Below are positions 23,421 through 33,926 of a stretch of DNA of 64,000 nucleotides, piece after piece. The DNA is from Haberlea rhodopensis (lineage: Eukaryota; Streptophyta; Magnoliopsida; Lamiales; Gesneriaceae): NCBI GenBank assembly GCA_907163345.1, contig CAJQUN010000057.1, positions 744,001 to 808,000 of the forward strand. The letters are read 5' to 3'. A program made the position numbers and the translations under genes. Below the pieces are notes generated by a model. The model was not told where the DNA came from and did not search any database. It was given only the letters and a program-made list of their open reading frames with translations. Every line of letters starts with the position of its first letter. Within the stretch, counting starts at the first letter, position 1.

Positions 23421-23432
23421 GTGATTTATACA
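23421..23432 (+). promoter_or_regulatory. TATA-like box of chromovirus 4
   Basis: GTGATTTATACA in the place of the TATTTTATACAT of chromovirus 2, before a C-rich leader. Confidence 0.45.
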
Positions 23433-23877
23433 CCATGTGATTGTGGAATGCATTTTAATAAAACTCAACCCCTTTATACCCCAACCCCTCACCACCCATT
23501 TCTTTACTTTCCCAAATAACACCTCCCAAACCCTTCTTTTCTCTTCCATTTTCGAGTTTGAGCATAGGGGTGAAGAGAAATTCTTGCAAAAAGCTTGTTT
23601 GTGAAGTTTATTGGGAGATTTGAGGTCCCCAAGAGGTATGGATGCCTCCATGTCATTTTTGTTGTGTTTGGTTTAGTTTTGAAATGATTTTGAATGATTT
23701 GAAATGGGTTTGTTGTGGGTTGGTGTTGTTTTGGTTGAGGGTTGGATTTATGGTTGTTTTGAGGTGTATTTTGGAGGTTTATGATGTTATTTTGTTGTGG
23801 GTTTTGATGGTTAAGTTTTGGTTTGGGTTGGGAAGGTTTTGGTGTGCATTAATGGTGAAAAATCGTGAGTCTGTGCG

Positions 23878-24091
23878 AGGCGATCGACTGCCTGAAAAGA
23901 GGCGACCGATCGCCTATGGGCAGTAGCAAAATCGCAGGGCAGGCGATCGATCGCCTGAAATGGGGCGACCAATCGCCGAGGGGCAGTGGCTAAATATGCG
24001 ATAGGCGATCGATCGCCATGTTTGGCGCGATCGATCGCCGCGAAGTAAAAATTGAGGCGATCGATCGCCTCAGCGAAGCGATCGATCGCCA
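23878..24091 (+). repeat. CGATCGATCG palindrome cluster of chromovirus 4
   Basis: Eight units, of which five keep an intact CGATCGATCG and three are decayed (for example CGACCGATCG). Flanks often extend the palindrome, as in AGGCGATCGATCGCCT. Ends about 150 nt before the splice-donor hairpin. Confidence 0.93.
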
Positions 24092-24241
24092 ACTGTGGAA
24101 TTTTGAAAAATGAACTCTTTTGACGAATTTTTGGTATTCGACTATTATTTGGCTTCTAATATGGAGTTGTGTGATTGTGTAGAACCATCCCAGGTAGCAA
24201 CGCAACCAAGGAAGTGAAGCCATATCAATTCCACTTTTGGA

Positions 24242-24265
24242 AAGGTACGTAGAAGACGTACGGGC
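24242..24265 (+). promoter_or_regulatory. Splice-donor hairpin of chromovirus 4
   Basis: AAG/GTACGT, loop AGAAG, ACGTACGGGC. Loop sequence differs from chromovirus 2 while both arms are kept. Confidence 0.65.
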
Positions 24266-24289
24266 ACCCAACGGTACATGTATCTAATA

Positions 24290-24640
24290 TACTCTTTGTT
24301 TATGCATTGTGGATGCGAGTATATGTGGAATTATGCATTGTGGATGCAAATACATGTTGAATTATGCATGATGATTGTATATGCATATGATGGTTATTGG
24401 TGCACATCCCATGAGTCGTGGTCATCCCTTGATGATTTTAATGCTTGCCGCTATTTGATTTGTTGCCGCTAAATGTGAAGCGAGGGGTGGGAGCGCCGCA
24501 TGTCACATTTGAGCGTGGTTATCATATAGGGCGAGGAAAGAATATTTGCCGCTCAATGTGAAGCTAGGGGTGGGAGCACCGCATGTCCATTGAAGCGAGG
24601 TTATTCTATGCCGCCTATATGAAAATAAGCGAGGGGCATT
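24290..24640 (+). repeat. Repeat and hairpin region of chromovirus 4 LTR
   Basis: A duplicated block built on ATTATGCATTGTGGATGC lies near 24300-24370. Three inverted-repeat units follow near 24450-24640, each starting GCCGCT and ending near AGCGAGG or GAGCGTGG. In the first, CGCTAAATGTGA pairs with TCACATTTGAGCG. This occupies the slot of the TAAGATG hairpin array in chromovirus 2. Confidence 0.7.
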
Positions 24641-25205
24641 AAAATACATTGTGATGGACAGACTAGGGATTGGTGATTGGTATTTGGTGTTGATGAGATG
24701 GTATTATGTCATGACATGTCTAGACCATTAAATAATCTATTGATTATACTCATGAGTTATGGTACAGGGACAACCAAACTGGAAGCGTTTAAATGCATGG
24801 GAAAAACAGGAAGTGTTTTATTGTGATTTATGCATTTATGCCTTATATTCATATTGTGTTGAATATGAATGATATTGTTGCTCATGTTTGGGGTTGTCCT
24901 TGTAGGTACTTTTGGCATGATATAAAAGGGCTAAAGCGGGTTGAGGCGGTGAGCTTATGGAGAATACTTTTGGTAGATGAAGGACAAGATTACTTTTGTA
25001 TAGTGTCTACTCTAGGAGTAGTGTAAAGCTATAGTAAATACATTCATTTGATTGGGAATGTAACTAATCCATTTGATAGTCCTAATTTTTTGGCATGTAA
25101 TTCTTAAAGCTCATAGTCTCAACACGATCATTTTACTCTGATAATTTGTATTAGCTCTAATTATGCCCTTAATCCGCACTTAAGGAACTAGGGTCCTTAC
25201 ATTAG

Positions 25206-25217
25206 TGGTATCAGAGC
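25206..25217 (+). other. Primer-binding site, initiator tRNA-Met type
   Basis: TGGTATCAGAGC four bases after the LTR. Confidence 0.92.
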
Positions 25218-25414
25218 AGTGGTTAGAGACCCGGGAACGAGTGAAGGGTAGCCTTAGCATGATTGGCTAGGTATTTACATTTGAGGCATGTTTATGCATG
25301 TGGTGCATATTGATGTATATCCTGTTATACTAACATGCTTATTATCATTCTTGTTATCTAATGGCATAACATATATATTTGTTTTGGAATGGTTGTTAAC
25401 CTTTGTGTTACAGC

Positions 25415-28018
25415 ATGGCTGCTATGAACGCGGGGAACCTTAATGAAGAGGTTGGCGATGTTGGGAGCGTGAACGCTAGTATTGGTCAGGCAAACCCTCT
25501 ACCTCCACCAGCTGTAGGCATGGAACCAGTGGCTCAGTTATTGCTACCTGGTGAGATTAGCTTGACTCAGTTTCTATCTTACCACCCGCCCCGGTTTGAG
25601 GGAACATAATCAGGAGAGGAGGCTGAGGAGTGGTTAGAAAGGCTTGAACAGATATTTGTATCGGCTCCTTGTGCTGTTACAGCATGGCTGAGGCTGACGG
25701 AGTTCCAGTTGGCAAAGAAACCTTTAATGTGGTGGAGGAGCACGGTAATGGAACTGAGAGCACAGGGTGCTGTGATTGATTGGACACTCTTCAGAACCCG
25801 GTTTCAGAACCGGTACTTCTCTGTGGCGGCGAGACAGACGAAGGAAGATGAGTTTTCAAGCTTGAAACAAGGGAGCATGTCGGTGTCAGATTATGCCATG
25901 CATTATTCCTCGTTGCTGAGGTATGTTCCACACATTGCCACCAACGGGCATGCGAAGATGAGAAACTTCATGAAGGGGTTGCGACCGGAGCTTTTTGACC
26001 GGGTTATCACCAATAACCCCACTTCTTTTGATGATGCTCTCACAAGAGCAGAGCTTGCGGAGATTGGAGTTGGAGCCTATCCTAGTGCCGTACCCCCACA
26101 AGTGCCACAACAATGGCAAGCTACCGATAGCTTGAGGCCCCGAGGAGAGCCATTTAAACCTTGTGGTGCCTCTTCATCTTCACGGTTTAGTGGGAAGAAA
26201 TTTTATGGTCAGAAACAAGAGAACAAGAAGAATTGGTCGGCCAACCGAGGGCCTACGCAAGGAAATAGGCCGGGAGAGCCAAGGTGCGACAATTGTGGAG
26301 GGCCACATTCTTCGAATAAGTGCCCTGCCTGTTATAGTTGTGGCAAGATGGGCCACATCTCTCGGTATTGCCCCACCCGGGGTGGACAGTCAGAGTTTCA
26401 GGGCAACATGCCGAGATTTGATGACAGGACAGTACACCAGAGGCAGCAGTTTGTGCCTCGACCATCGGGAGGTTAGACAGTGGGCCCGTCATAGGGACAG
26501 GTGTATGCACTGACCAGAGAGCAGGCTCAGGCAGCCCCAGAGGAGGTGATCGCCGGTACGTGTCATTTATTTACGTACCCTGCTTTTATTTTGATAGATA
26601 CAGGTGCCTCCCACTCTTTTGTATCTGTGGGCTTTGTGGAAAGACACCATACGCGCACGTCTTCTCTACCCACGCCTCTCATGGTCTCGACACCCACTGG
26701 AAGAAATGTCGTTGCCGATCAGTTTATGGCAGATTGCCTCATTTATTTTGAGGGCAACGAGTTGAAGGCAGACTTGATTGTGTTGGGCATGTCAGACTTC
26801 GACTGCATCTTGGGTATTGACATTCTGAACAGATATCAGGCAGTGGTAGATTGCCGGCAGAGAACAGTGAGGTTCAGATCTGATTTGGGAATTCAGTGGA
26901 CTTTTTATGGCAACGGTTCTCGTGCGAAGATCCCGTTGATTTCGGCAATCAAGATGTCTCAGTTATTGGAACGTGGTCACATGGACTATATCATCTATGC
27001 CGTGGACACGTCTGGGAAGAATAAAGAATTGAGAGTTGAGGATGTACCAGTCGTGGCAGAATTTGCTGATGTATTCCCAGAAGAGATCCCAGGATTTCCA
27101 CCGGCTAGAGAAGTTGAGTTTGGGATCGAGTTGTTACCGGGGACGTCCGCTATCTCTCGTGCACCTTACAGGATGGCACCGACAGAGTTGAGAGAGTTGA
27201 AGGAGCAGTTGCAGGAGCTCCTTGACAAGGGATATATACGCCCGAGCGTATCGCCATGGGGCGCACCGGTTCTCTTTGTGAAGAAGAAGGACGGTTCGAT
27301 GCGGTTGTGCATCGATTACCGGCAACTGAATAAAGCCACAGAGAAGAACAAGTATCCTCTCCCAAGGATTGATGACTTGTTTGATCAGTTGCAAGGTACC
27401 GGATTATATAGCAAGATTAATTTGAGATCCGGATACCATCAGATTCGAGTCAGAGAGGAAGATGTGCAGAAGACAGCATTTCGGACTCGATATGGACATT
27501 ATGAGTTCCTAGTGATGCCGTTCAGCGTGACGAATGCTCCAGCGGTCTTTATGAGTCTGATGAACAGAGTGTTTCAGCAGTACCTTGATCAGTTCGCCAT
27601 CGTGTTCATCGACGACATTCTCATCTATTCCCGGAGCGAGGAAGAGCACGTGAAACACTTGAGGACAGTTCTCCAGATTCTCAGAGACCACCAGTTGTAT
27701 GCCAAGCTCAGCAAGTGTGAGTTTTGGTTGAGCAGTGTAGTATTTCTGGGGCATGTCATATCTAGCAGCGGGATATCTGTAGATCCCAGGAAGATTGAAG
27801 CTGTGATGGAGTGGGCTGCGCCCACTTCTGTGCCTGAGATACGGAGCTTTCTTGGCTTGGCCGGTTATTATCGACGCTTTGTCGAGGGATTTTCGAAGAT
27901 CACCAAGCCATTGACACAGTTGACCCAGAAGGGAGTACCATTCTTTTGGTCAGAAGCTTGTGAGGAGAGCTTCCAGGAGTTGAAGCACCGCTTGACGACG
28001 GCGCCAGTATTGGTGATT
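25415..28018 (+). pseudogene. gag-pol of chromovirus 4, one frame with three stops, truncated
   Basis: The whole stretch stays in one frame, with no frameshift, but has TAA at 25607, TAG at 26474 and TAG at 26492. The last two fit CAG-to-TAG changes, as expected from deamination of methylated cytosine. Gag core with the paired tryptophans near 25728, two CCHC knuckles (CDNCGGPHSSNKC, CYSCGKMGHISRYC) near 26287-26370, protease DTGASHSF near 26598, [10 protein letters not shown] near 27605, then truncation at the start of RNase H. Integrase and chromodomain are absent. Confidence 0.94.
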
Positions 28019-28405
28019 GAATGAGATTCTAAAACAAATTGCAACAATTCAATCCTCATTCTTTTACGTTTAAGCTCAAAGGGGCTACTATGGCAAAATT
28101 ATATCAATGAATAAAGGCCCAAAATATTATCAAGAACGCCTATATCATATTTGTGTTCGTTCAAATCAACTTTAATTAGTCAAATAGTCATGGTCTCTAG
28201 TGCATGAATGTGAGAAACTCAAGAGCAAAGTGAACAAAATTTTTAAAATTTTCACAAATAAGCTCAATTCTTCATCATCGGCCTTCACAATTACTTCAAA
28301 TCACAACTTATGACACAAAAAGAAAAAAAATCAACGACTAAAAAAAAACACAAAACACAACACACATAGGAATCCAGAAAACAAAGCATCTTCAATGTTT
28401 AAACA

Positions 28406-28421
28406 CCCCCCCCCCCCCCCC
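28406..28421 (-). repeat. Sixteen-base G-tract (minus strand), polypurine-like
   Basis: A run of 16 C on the plus strand beside AAACTTAAAATCG and CATTGTCCTCAATG. In Athila-type elements this position carries AAGTTTGGGGG. The long run may be real slippage or an assembly artefact. Confidence 0.7.
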
Positions 28422-28699
28422 AAACTTAAAATCGTGCATTGTCCTCAATGTACCATACAACGTATAAAATAAGGGACAACACACCTACCTGCGATGACTA
28501 TCATCAGTAATCGTCGTCCATCTCATGCTCATGGGTATGGTGAGAAGATGATGATAGGGACCTTCGCATCAGTATAGACCTGCAATGGGAAAAATAATGA
28601 TCAGCGGCTCTGACTAAGACATGCTAATAAAAATTAAAATACTGAAACAAAAAAACTGAAGTAAACTAAAAAGGATATAAGGCTTGGGTTGCCTCCCAA

Positions 28700-29731
28700 G
28701 AAGCGCTTTGTTTCAAGTCTTCAGCCAGACCATGCGAAGCAACCATCAAATAGCGGCTTCCGCCCATAGTAAGTATCATATGACACTACATATGGGTCTT
28801 GGTTGTGTATGCCCTCAAGCTTGGCAAGATACTGACAATTAACGCCCGTCGCTCCAACAACGTCCTTCAAAAATTGATAAGCATGGGAGAAAGATTCTAA
28901 ACTTAGCTTCATCTCGTGGAGATCATAATATGGTGAAGTTGGCATCGATGGGAAGAACGGATCCACATATGGCATATAGGACATCACCATCGTTGAGTGC
29001 TCCTCACTATTTTAAAAAATATGCTCATCTTCCAACGTCACGCTAGGCTCATCTTGACATGGGAATTCATCAGATAACTCTTCCACAGTAGGCTCAACCA
29101 CTTGAAAATGCTCATATTCCCTTGAATCTTTCGCATGAGTAGGATAACTCTCCCAAACTTGGTTGGTTGAATGATCATCATCATGTGACCACACCTGATT
29201 TGTCACCCCTTGATTAGTATATCTCATCTCAACCTCTTTGCATCTCGCTAAAAAATGTCTCTCTCTGCTGCTCAATGCTACTTCTGGTGTGATTTTCAAT
29301 CTTTTGTTCAGATGATGCCCCGAATTTGAGTAAAATATCCTCCAACTTAGAGACTTATCAGAACTATACTCATCCTCTACTTGATTCTTGAATGATTGGC
29401 GTGTAAAATGAGGGTAATGATGCTCTGGTGGATATTGGTGACTCCAACCCTACAGTGAAGGATCACAATGCCACTGATAGTCGAAATTCGCCATATGGTT
29501 AAACAAGTGCACCTTGTCATCATCTCTACAATATATGGGGCTACCAGTTGCCAAAGCTCCATTAAATACCCATTCTTGTGTGTCTGCATCCAATCCACTG
29601 TAGAAAGATTGAAGAGGAGCGTAGTTTGAAAAGTCGTGGTTGAATCTGTCCCAAGCTGCATAGAATGGTTCATACTGTTGTTGGGCAAAGTTTGTGGAAA
29701 CTTGCTGATGAAACATCTCCAAGTACCTCAC
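28700..29731 (-). pseudogene. Degenerate Athila-type gag remnant
   Basis: Reading from 29731 leftwards there is a gag-like stretch including YAAWDRF, FYSGL and an alanine-glycine-serine segment (residues about 28-65). These line up with YEAWDRF, FYNGL and AASGG in the gag of element 8. Further left are only short frames: 29012-29299, with acidic residues, and 28721-28990. These are not recognisable as RT or integrase. The same remnant is repeated in element 7 (53560-54620). Confidence 0.65.
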
Positions 29732-29830
29732 AAGAAAAACATCATAAAAAATAAAATCAAAACAAAAAATAAAATTCTAATTAAAATCAAGACTACTTGG
29801 TAACAGTATCAGTAAAAAAAATTAAATCAA

Positions 29831-29848
29831 TCCCCGGCAACGGCGCCA
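29831..29848 (-). other. Primer-binding site, tRNA-Asp type
   Basis: The minus strand reads TGGCGCCGTTGCCGGGGA, the primer site commonly reported for plant Athila elements, six bases from the LTR end. Confidence 0.88.
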
Positions 29849-29854
29849 AAAACT

Positions 29855-31336
29855 TGATGGGTGTAAAACGTACCGCAAGTGTACGGTGTCAAGTTTTAGT
29901 ATATGAATTTGAAAGTACGGATGTCGAACCCACAGGGATTGAAAATTAAGTTACACCAAGTACTGTAATTAGAATAGTCTCGACTTTATTTAGACAATCG
30001 ATAGCAATATTATTAAACTAATCTACTAACATAAAATAATAATAGCAATATGAATATTTAAGTGGAGAAAATCAATGAGAACGGATTCTAGAGGTTCGAC
30101 TTCACTCAACCATCCACTATGTCGTGTTCTTCTAATTTATTAACCATGAATCCTATATTATCTATTACCTCTCCCGAGTGTTAAATAGAAATAATCATTC
30201 AACAATCATCTTGATGTGCCCACCTAAGATAAATTATTAAACAATTTCAATAGTACTAGATTCGTTATATGGCTTCGTTGGAGTTATATGTCTCCCGACT
30301 ATATAAACTTCCAACAATATAAATTCCTACGGTCCTATTCAAAACCCCCTCTCCCGAGTGATAGATTCTAAATAATATGACGAATCAACTAGTGATCAAT
30401 TAATTGAAACGCATTCAAATCAGGAATCACAAATAATCCAAACGAAAAACCAAAATATATTCAATCAATAATCAACGACACAGGTTCAAGTCAATATCCG
30501 TCTAACTCTAGAATAATAAATCAGTTCATGAATACATTAAATAAACACATAGACATGTTCTTAATCATCATAAACATAAAGGAAGAGATAATCAAACAAA
30601 TTGGATGATGGCCCTCCGTCCCCGGTAGTCGCCGTCGTCTTCTCCGTCGTCAAAATCTCTACCCTTCAGTGTAAGTGCGCCGCCTCAATCGATCTCTCCC
30701 CTTTAACTAGCTCTCGGTCGCTCTTCTACGTATGTTCTCTGCATTTTTGCGCCGAGCCGTCGTCGTTATTTTCTTCTTCTCTTCAACCCTAGCCTCCTCT
30801 CTCCTTTTTATGTCTATGACTGAATGATTCCCTTGTGCCTTGGTAAATTCCTCTTTAAAATCCCGTGCATCAAATAAGGAAAGAAGCCCAAAATTTCCAA
30901 AATACTTGTGGCGTAATGACGCCTCCAAAGTGGTGTCTTTACGTCTGTCGATGTGTCAAAAAGTGTGGCTTTCCGCGTGACTGGCGTAATTACGCCTCCA
31001 AAGTGGTGTCTTTATGCCTGAATAAAAGTCCAAAGCCGTAGCTTAGGCGTAGTTACGCCTCATGAAATCCTTCAAAATATGATTTGCCGTGGCTTAGGCA
31101 TCTTTACGCCTGAATCAGTCATAATTACGCCTGATGCTTTGATGATAAGTGTAGATTTTTGACTTCAATTCATCCTTTCTTTCCGCCATTTGCACCCTTT
31201 TAGTCCACAAAACATGTAATTACCTGGATTCCTGCAAAACAAAACAAAACAAAACCAAAAGCGTAATTCTGATCGAAAACTAGCACTAAACCATGCAAAA
31301 TAAGAAGAAATATAAGTGTATAAAATACACTTATCA
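29855..31336 (-). repeat. 5' LTR of the non-autonomous Athila-like element
   Basis: TGAT...ATCA ends, about 1.48 kb. Contains the conserved CCGCAAGTGTACGGTGTCAA block near 29872 and a family-specific palindrome cluster at 30909-31132. Confidence 0.85.
30909..31132 (-). repeat. Palindrome cluster of a different word, GGCGTAATTACGCC
   Basis: About seven related units: GGCGTAATTACGCC intact near 30983, variants GGCGTAATGACGCC, GGCGTAGTTACGCC and CATAATTACGCC, and half-units such as TCTTTACGCC. They are spaced by about 15-40 bases. Takes the slot used by CGATCGATCG clusters in other LTRs. Confidence 0.85.
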
Positions 31337-31546
31337 GTCTTATTCGCTGCGAGCTGAACCACTGCTTAGGAGTTATATTGGTCTAGGTCGTTTTGTTGTA
31401 CATATGATGTATATTATGACATGGTTTTGTTAACTTTTAACAACCTACATAAGTAAACTCTTAATCAGTGTATGATTTACTTAATTCTTACTCACATATG
31501 TATAATCAACTGATACATAACGGATTAAGTAACGAGGTACCCACAA
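31337..31546 (+). repeat. LTR fragment of the chromovirus 5 family
   Basis: Reverse complement similarity to the first about 210 bases at 37099 and 43912, ending GGTACCCACA against GGACCCCACA. It sits between two Athila-type pieces, so it is an old, already fragmented insertion. Confidence 0.75.
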
Positions 31547-31556
31547 AAAAGCTCCA

Positions 31557-32200
31557 TTGTATGATGCCATGAAGAAAGTGCATCAATATGCTAGATTTTT
31601 TAAGGAAGTTTGGAAAGTGGATAGGAGTAAAGAACGAAAAAGGTGCCCCAAGATTGAGCTAGGCGAGAATGTTTCCGCGGTCATCCAACGAAGCATTCCC
31701 ACAAAGTGTAAGGACTCTGGTGGTATGTTTTCTATCCCTTGTGTGATTGGAACCACTAGAATTGAGAAGGCGATGTTAGATTTAGGATCTTCATTAATGT
31801 CATGCCTTACTCATCCTACACTCAACTGAAACCGGGACCTTTGAAAAGAAATAATACTCTGATACAATTAGCTGATAGGTCCACGATTATTCCTAGGGGG
31901 ATAGTAGAGGATGTACTTGTCCACGTAGAGAATTTGGTTTTCTCAGCCGGTTTCTATGTTTTAGACATGGAAAATGATGATCCATCTAGCCCCATTCTAT
32001 TAGGGAGACCATTCTTGAAAACCTTTAATCTGTGATAGATGTAAATAACGGCATGTTAACAATGGAGTTTAATGGTGAGGTTGCAAGATTCAACATCGAT
32101 GAAACCATTAAAACACATGAACAATCTAGTTATGCTATTGATATCAATGATGAAGTTGATTCTGATTTTGATAATGATGATTTGTGGGAAATGGGAAAGG
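31557..32200 (+). pseudogene. Athila-type protease region, two frameshifts
   Basis: The catalytic region reads MLDLGSS (an Asp-Leu-Gly type site usual in plant Athila proteases) near 31770-31790. A one-base loss follows, then LADRSTIIPRGIVEDVLVHV and LLGRPFLKT (31802-32035). A second one-base loss leads into IDVNNGMLTMEF (32035-32100). This order matches Athila-type proteases. The frame peters out after about 32200 with no RT. Confidence 0.88.
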
Positions 32201-32649
32201 CTACCGATGGCCTTGAAGATAAAAGAGGTATGGACTCAAATTTTGTACATAATTTTCATACATTGTTGCCTTATCTATTCATGATACTACTTACTCTCTC
32301 TTTTCTCACTCACAAGGTCGTACTGTTGAAAGGAAACCCTCCGGATAGACCACAACAATCAACAACTGCTTAAGGAGGAACAAAGACTAAGGACGACCAC
32401 TCAAAGGCAAACAAACCAAAGTTCAAAGAACTGAAGAAGATATTAAGGTGGAAGAGGAAGGATATAGCAACATCTCTTGACCCACCATGATCGAGAGGAC
32501 TGGAGTCGGGCCACCAATGTTAAAATGAGGCACTGCTTGGGAGGCAAGCCAAGGGGAGTTAGTTTTCCCTTTCTTTATTTTTTATTTCTTTCATAGTTAG
32601 ACTTTTCTCTTTTCTTGTATCTTTGTCTTACATTGGGGATAATGTAAGA

Positions 32650-33926
32650 TTTAAGTATGGGGGAGGGATTAGTGGTATGTTATTGCTTTCCTATTACAAA
32701 AATACAAAAAAATCAAAAATTTGAAAATTTGAGCTCATAGTTAGTAATGAATACATGCTTAGAATCACTAGCCCATGATGAAACATAATTGATGGCATGC
32801 ATGTTTTTGAACATAGGTGAACTGTTAACATTGGAACACTTTGAACTCTAATGCAAATTTTGCTTTGACTTAGTAGTAGAATATTTTGAGCACGATATTG
32901 TCATAAGTTGTGAAGTGTGCATAGCTTAGTGAAGATTGCGTGTATTTGTGATAGTCTTAAGAAGTCTATGATACATGTTAGAACTTAACTACATGCTCTT
33001 TGAGGCGTATGTCTAGACTACTTGAGAACATGAAAGTGATATAGGCGATCTTCGATGCATTTGACACCTTCAAGCCTACCGTGTAAATAAAATCAATCAC
33101 TAGTACCCGTTTGAAGCTTTAATGCAAAAGAATGGATGTATGCTAAGCATACAAACAACCACAATTCAACATTCTTTGACTAGCTTATCATCTTCACAAA
33201 TGAGCCTAAACATGTTTTATCCATACCTTTGAATGGAGTATAATGTGTTTCATTCACATGCACTTATGTATTCAAAGATTCATATGTTTTGAGAGATTCA
33301 TTGTCAAAAGAATGAAATGCATGAAGAAATGGATGCCTTGAGAAAAAAGATAAAAACATGACTCCAATGGGAGCCAAGGCACAAAAGAGAAAAAAGATTG
33401 AAATATACCTTGCAAAAACATACAAGGTGTGAAAATGAACAAAGTTTGAAAAATCATGCAAGAAGAGAAGTTTAATTTGTGCATATCATCATACTTTCTT
33501 GCTTGATACATCCTTACATTTCTGTCATAAGCCAACACCTAGGCCAGGCTACAAGCTTTAAAGACCTACTTGATTCATGTTTGCAAGTGGCTAAGATAGT
33601 GGAGAAGAGTGTGCAAGTGAGCTTATACTTGTGTTAATGTATAACTTGAGCTATTGTGGCTTTGCATCTATCGTATCTATAATTTGTACACGACACTTGT
33701 TTATGAACACACACACATTCACTGCTTTGTTGGGTATGAATGTTTAGGGATTGAATTTGTTCCGCTGTTAACCTTTCACCGCTTTTCATTGCTATGCATG
33801 TTTATGATTATTGAGGCACTAAAGTGAGCATGAGTTATTTTGTTACGATGCTATGAGCCAAGCAAAAAGATTGTAGTTTTGTCTTATGTTACTCGAAGTC
33901 GAGTAAAGATTAAGTATATGGGAGTT
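32650..33926 (+). other. Non-coding 3' interior with two polypurine-like tracts
   Basis: AAGTATGGGGGAGGG near 32654 follows an ATTGGGGATAATGTAAGA motif. TAAGTATATGGGAGTT at 33911-33926 directly precedes the 3' LTR. No open frame between them is convincing. Confidence 0.7.

Larger units (their letters stand above)
23154..25201 (+). repeat. 5' LTR of chromovirus 4
   Basis: Starts TGTGATATCCCCG and ends GGTCCTTACA, about 2.05 kb, followed by a primer site. Shares the module order of the chromovirus 2 LTR with only patchy sequence similarity. Confidence 0.92.
24245..25413 (+). other. Predicted leader intron of chromovirus 4
   Basis: GTACGT at 24245 to TTGTGTTACAG ending 25413, with TTGTTAAC upstream; gag ATG at 25415. 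Same layout as chromovirus 2. Confidence 0.5.
23154..28018 (+). mobile_element. Chromovirus 4 (Tekay/Del type), 3' truncated
   Basis: 5' LTR, primer site, gag and pol up to RNase H. At 28018 the frame stops abruptly after the VLVI of RNase H and Athila-like sequence begins. Probable target duplication on the left is TCCTT, but the right end is lost. A different family from chromoviruses 1, 2 and 5: the coding region is similar but the LTR is largely different. Confidence 0.92.
28019..31336 (-). mobile_element. Non-autonomous Athila-like element, 3' truncated
   Basis: Minus strand: 5' LTR 29855-31336, tRNA-Asp-type primer site, gag remnant, then directly the typical Athila 3' region. The 3' region shows a CTTGGGAGGCAACCCAAG motif near 28683-28700 and a G-tract near 28406. 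No protease, RT or integrase was found, and the 3' LTR is missing. Its closest relative in the window is element 7. Confidence 0.8.

Noticed and set aside
28406..28421. Sixteen-C run as a sign of a misassembly join
   Set aside because: The sequence on both sides fits one Athila-like 3' interior, so the run is better read as a lengthened polypurine motif; exact length is uncertain.
30601..30792. Possible host exon (63-codon Ser/Leu-rich frame)
   Set aside because: It lies inside an Athila-like LTR with defined ends and has no recognisable protein similarity.
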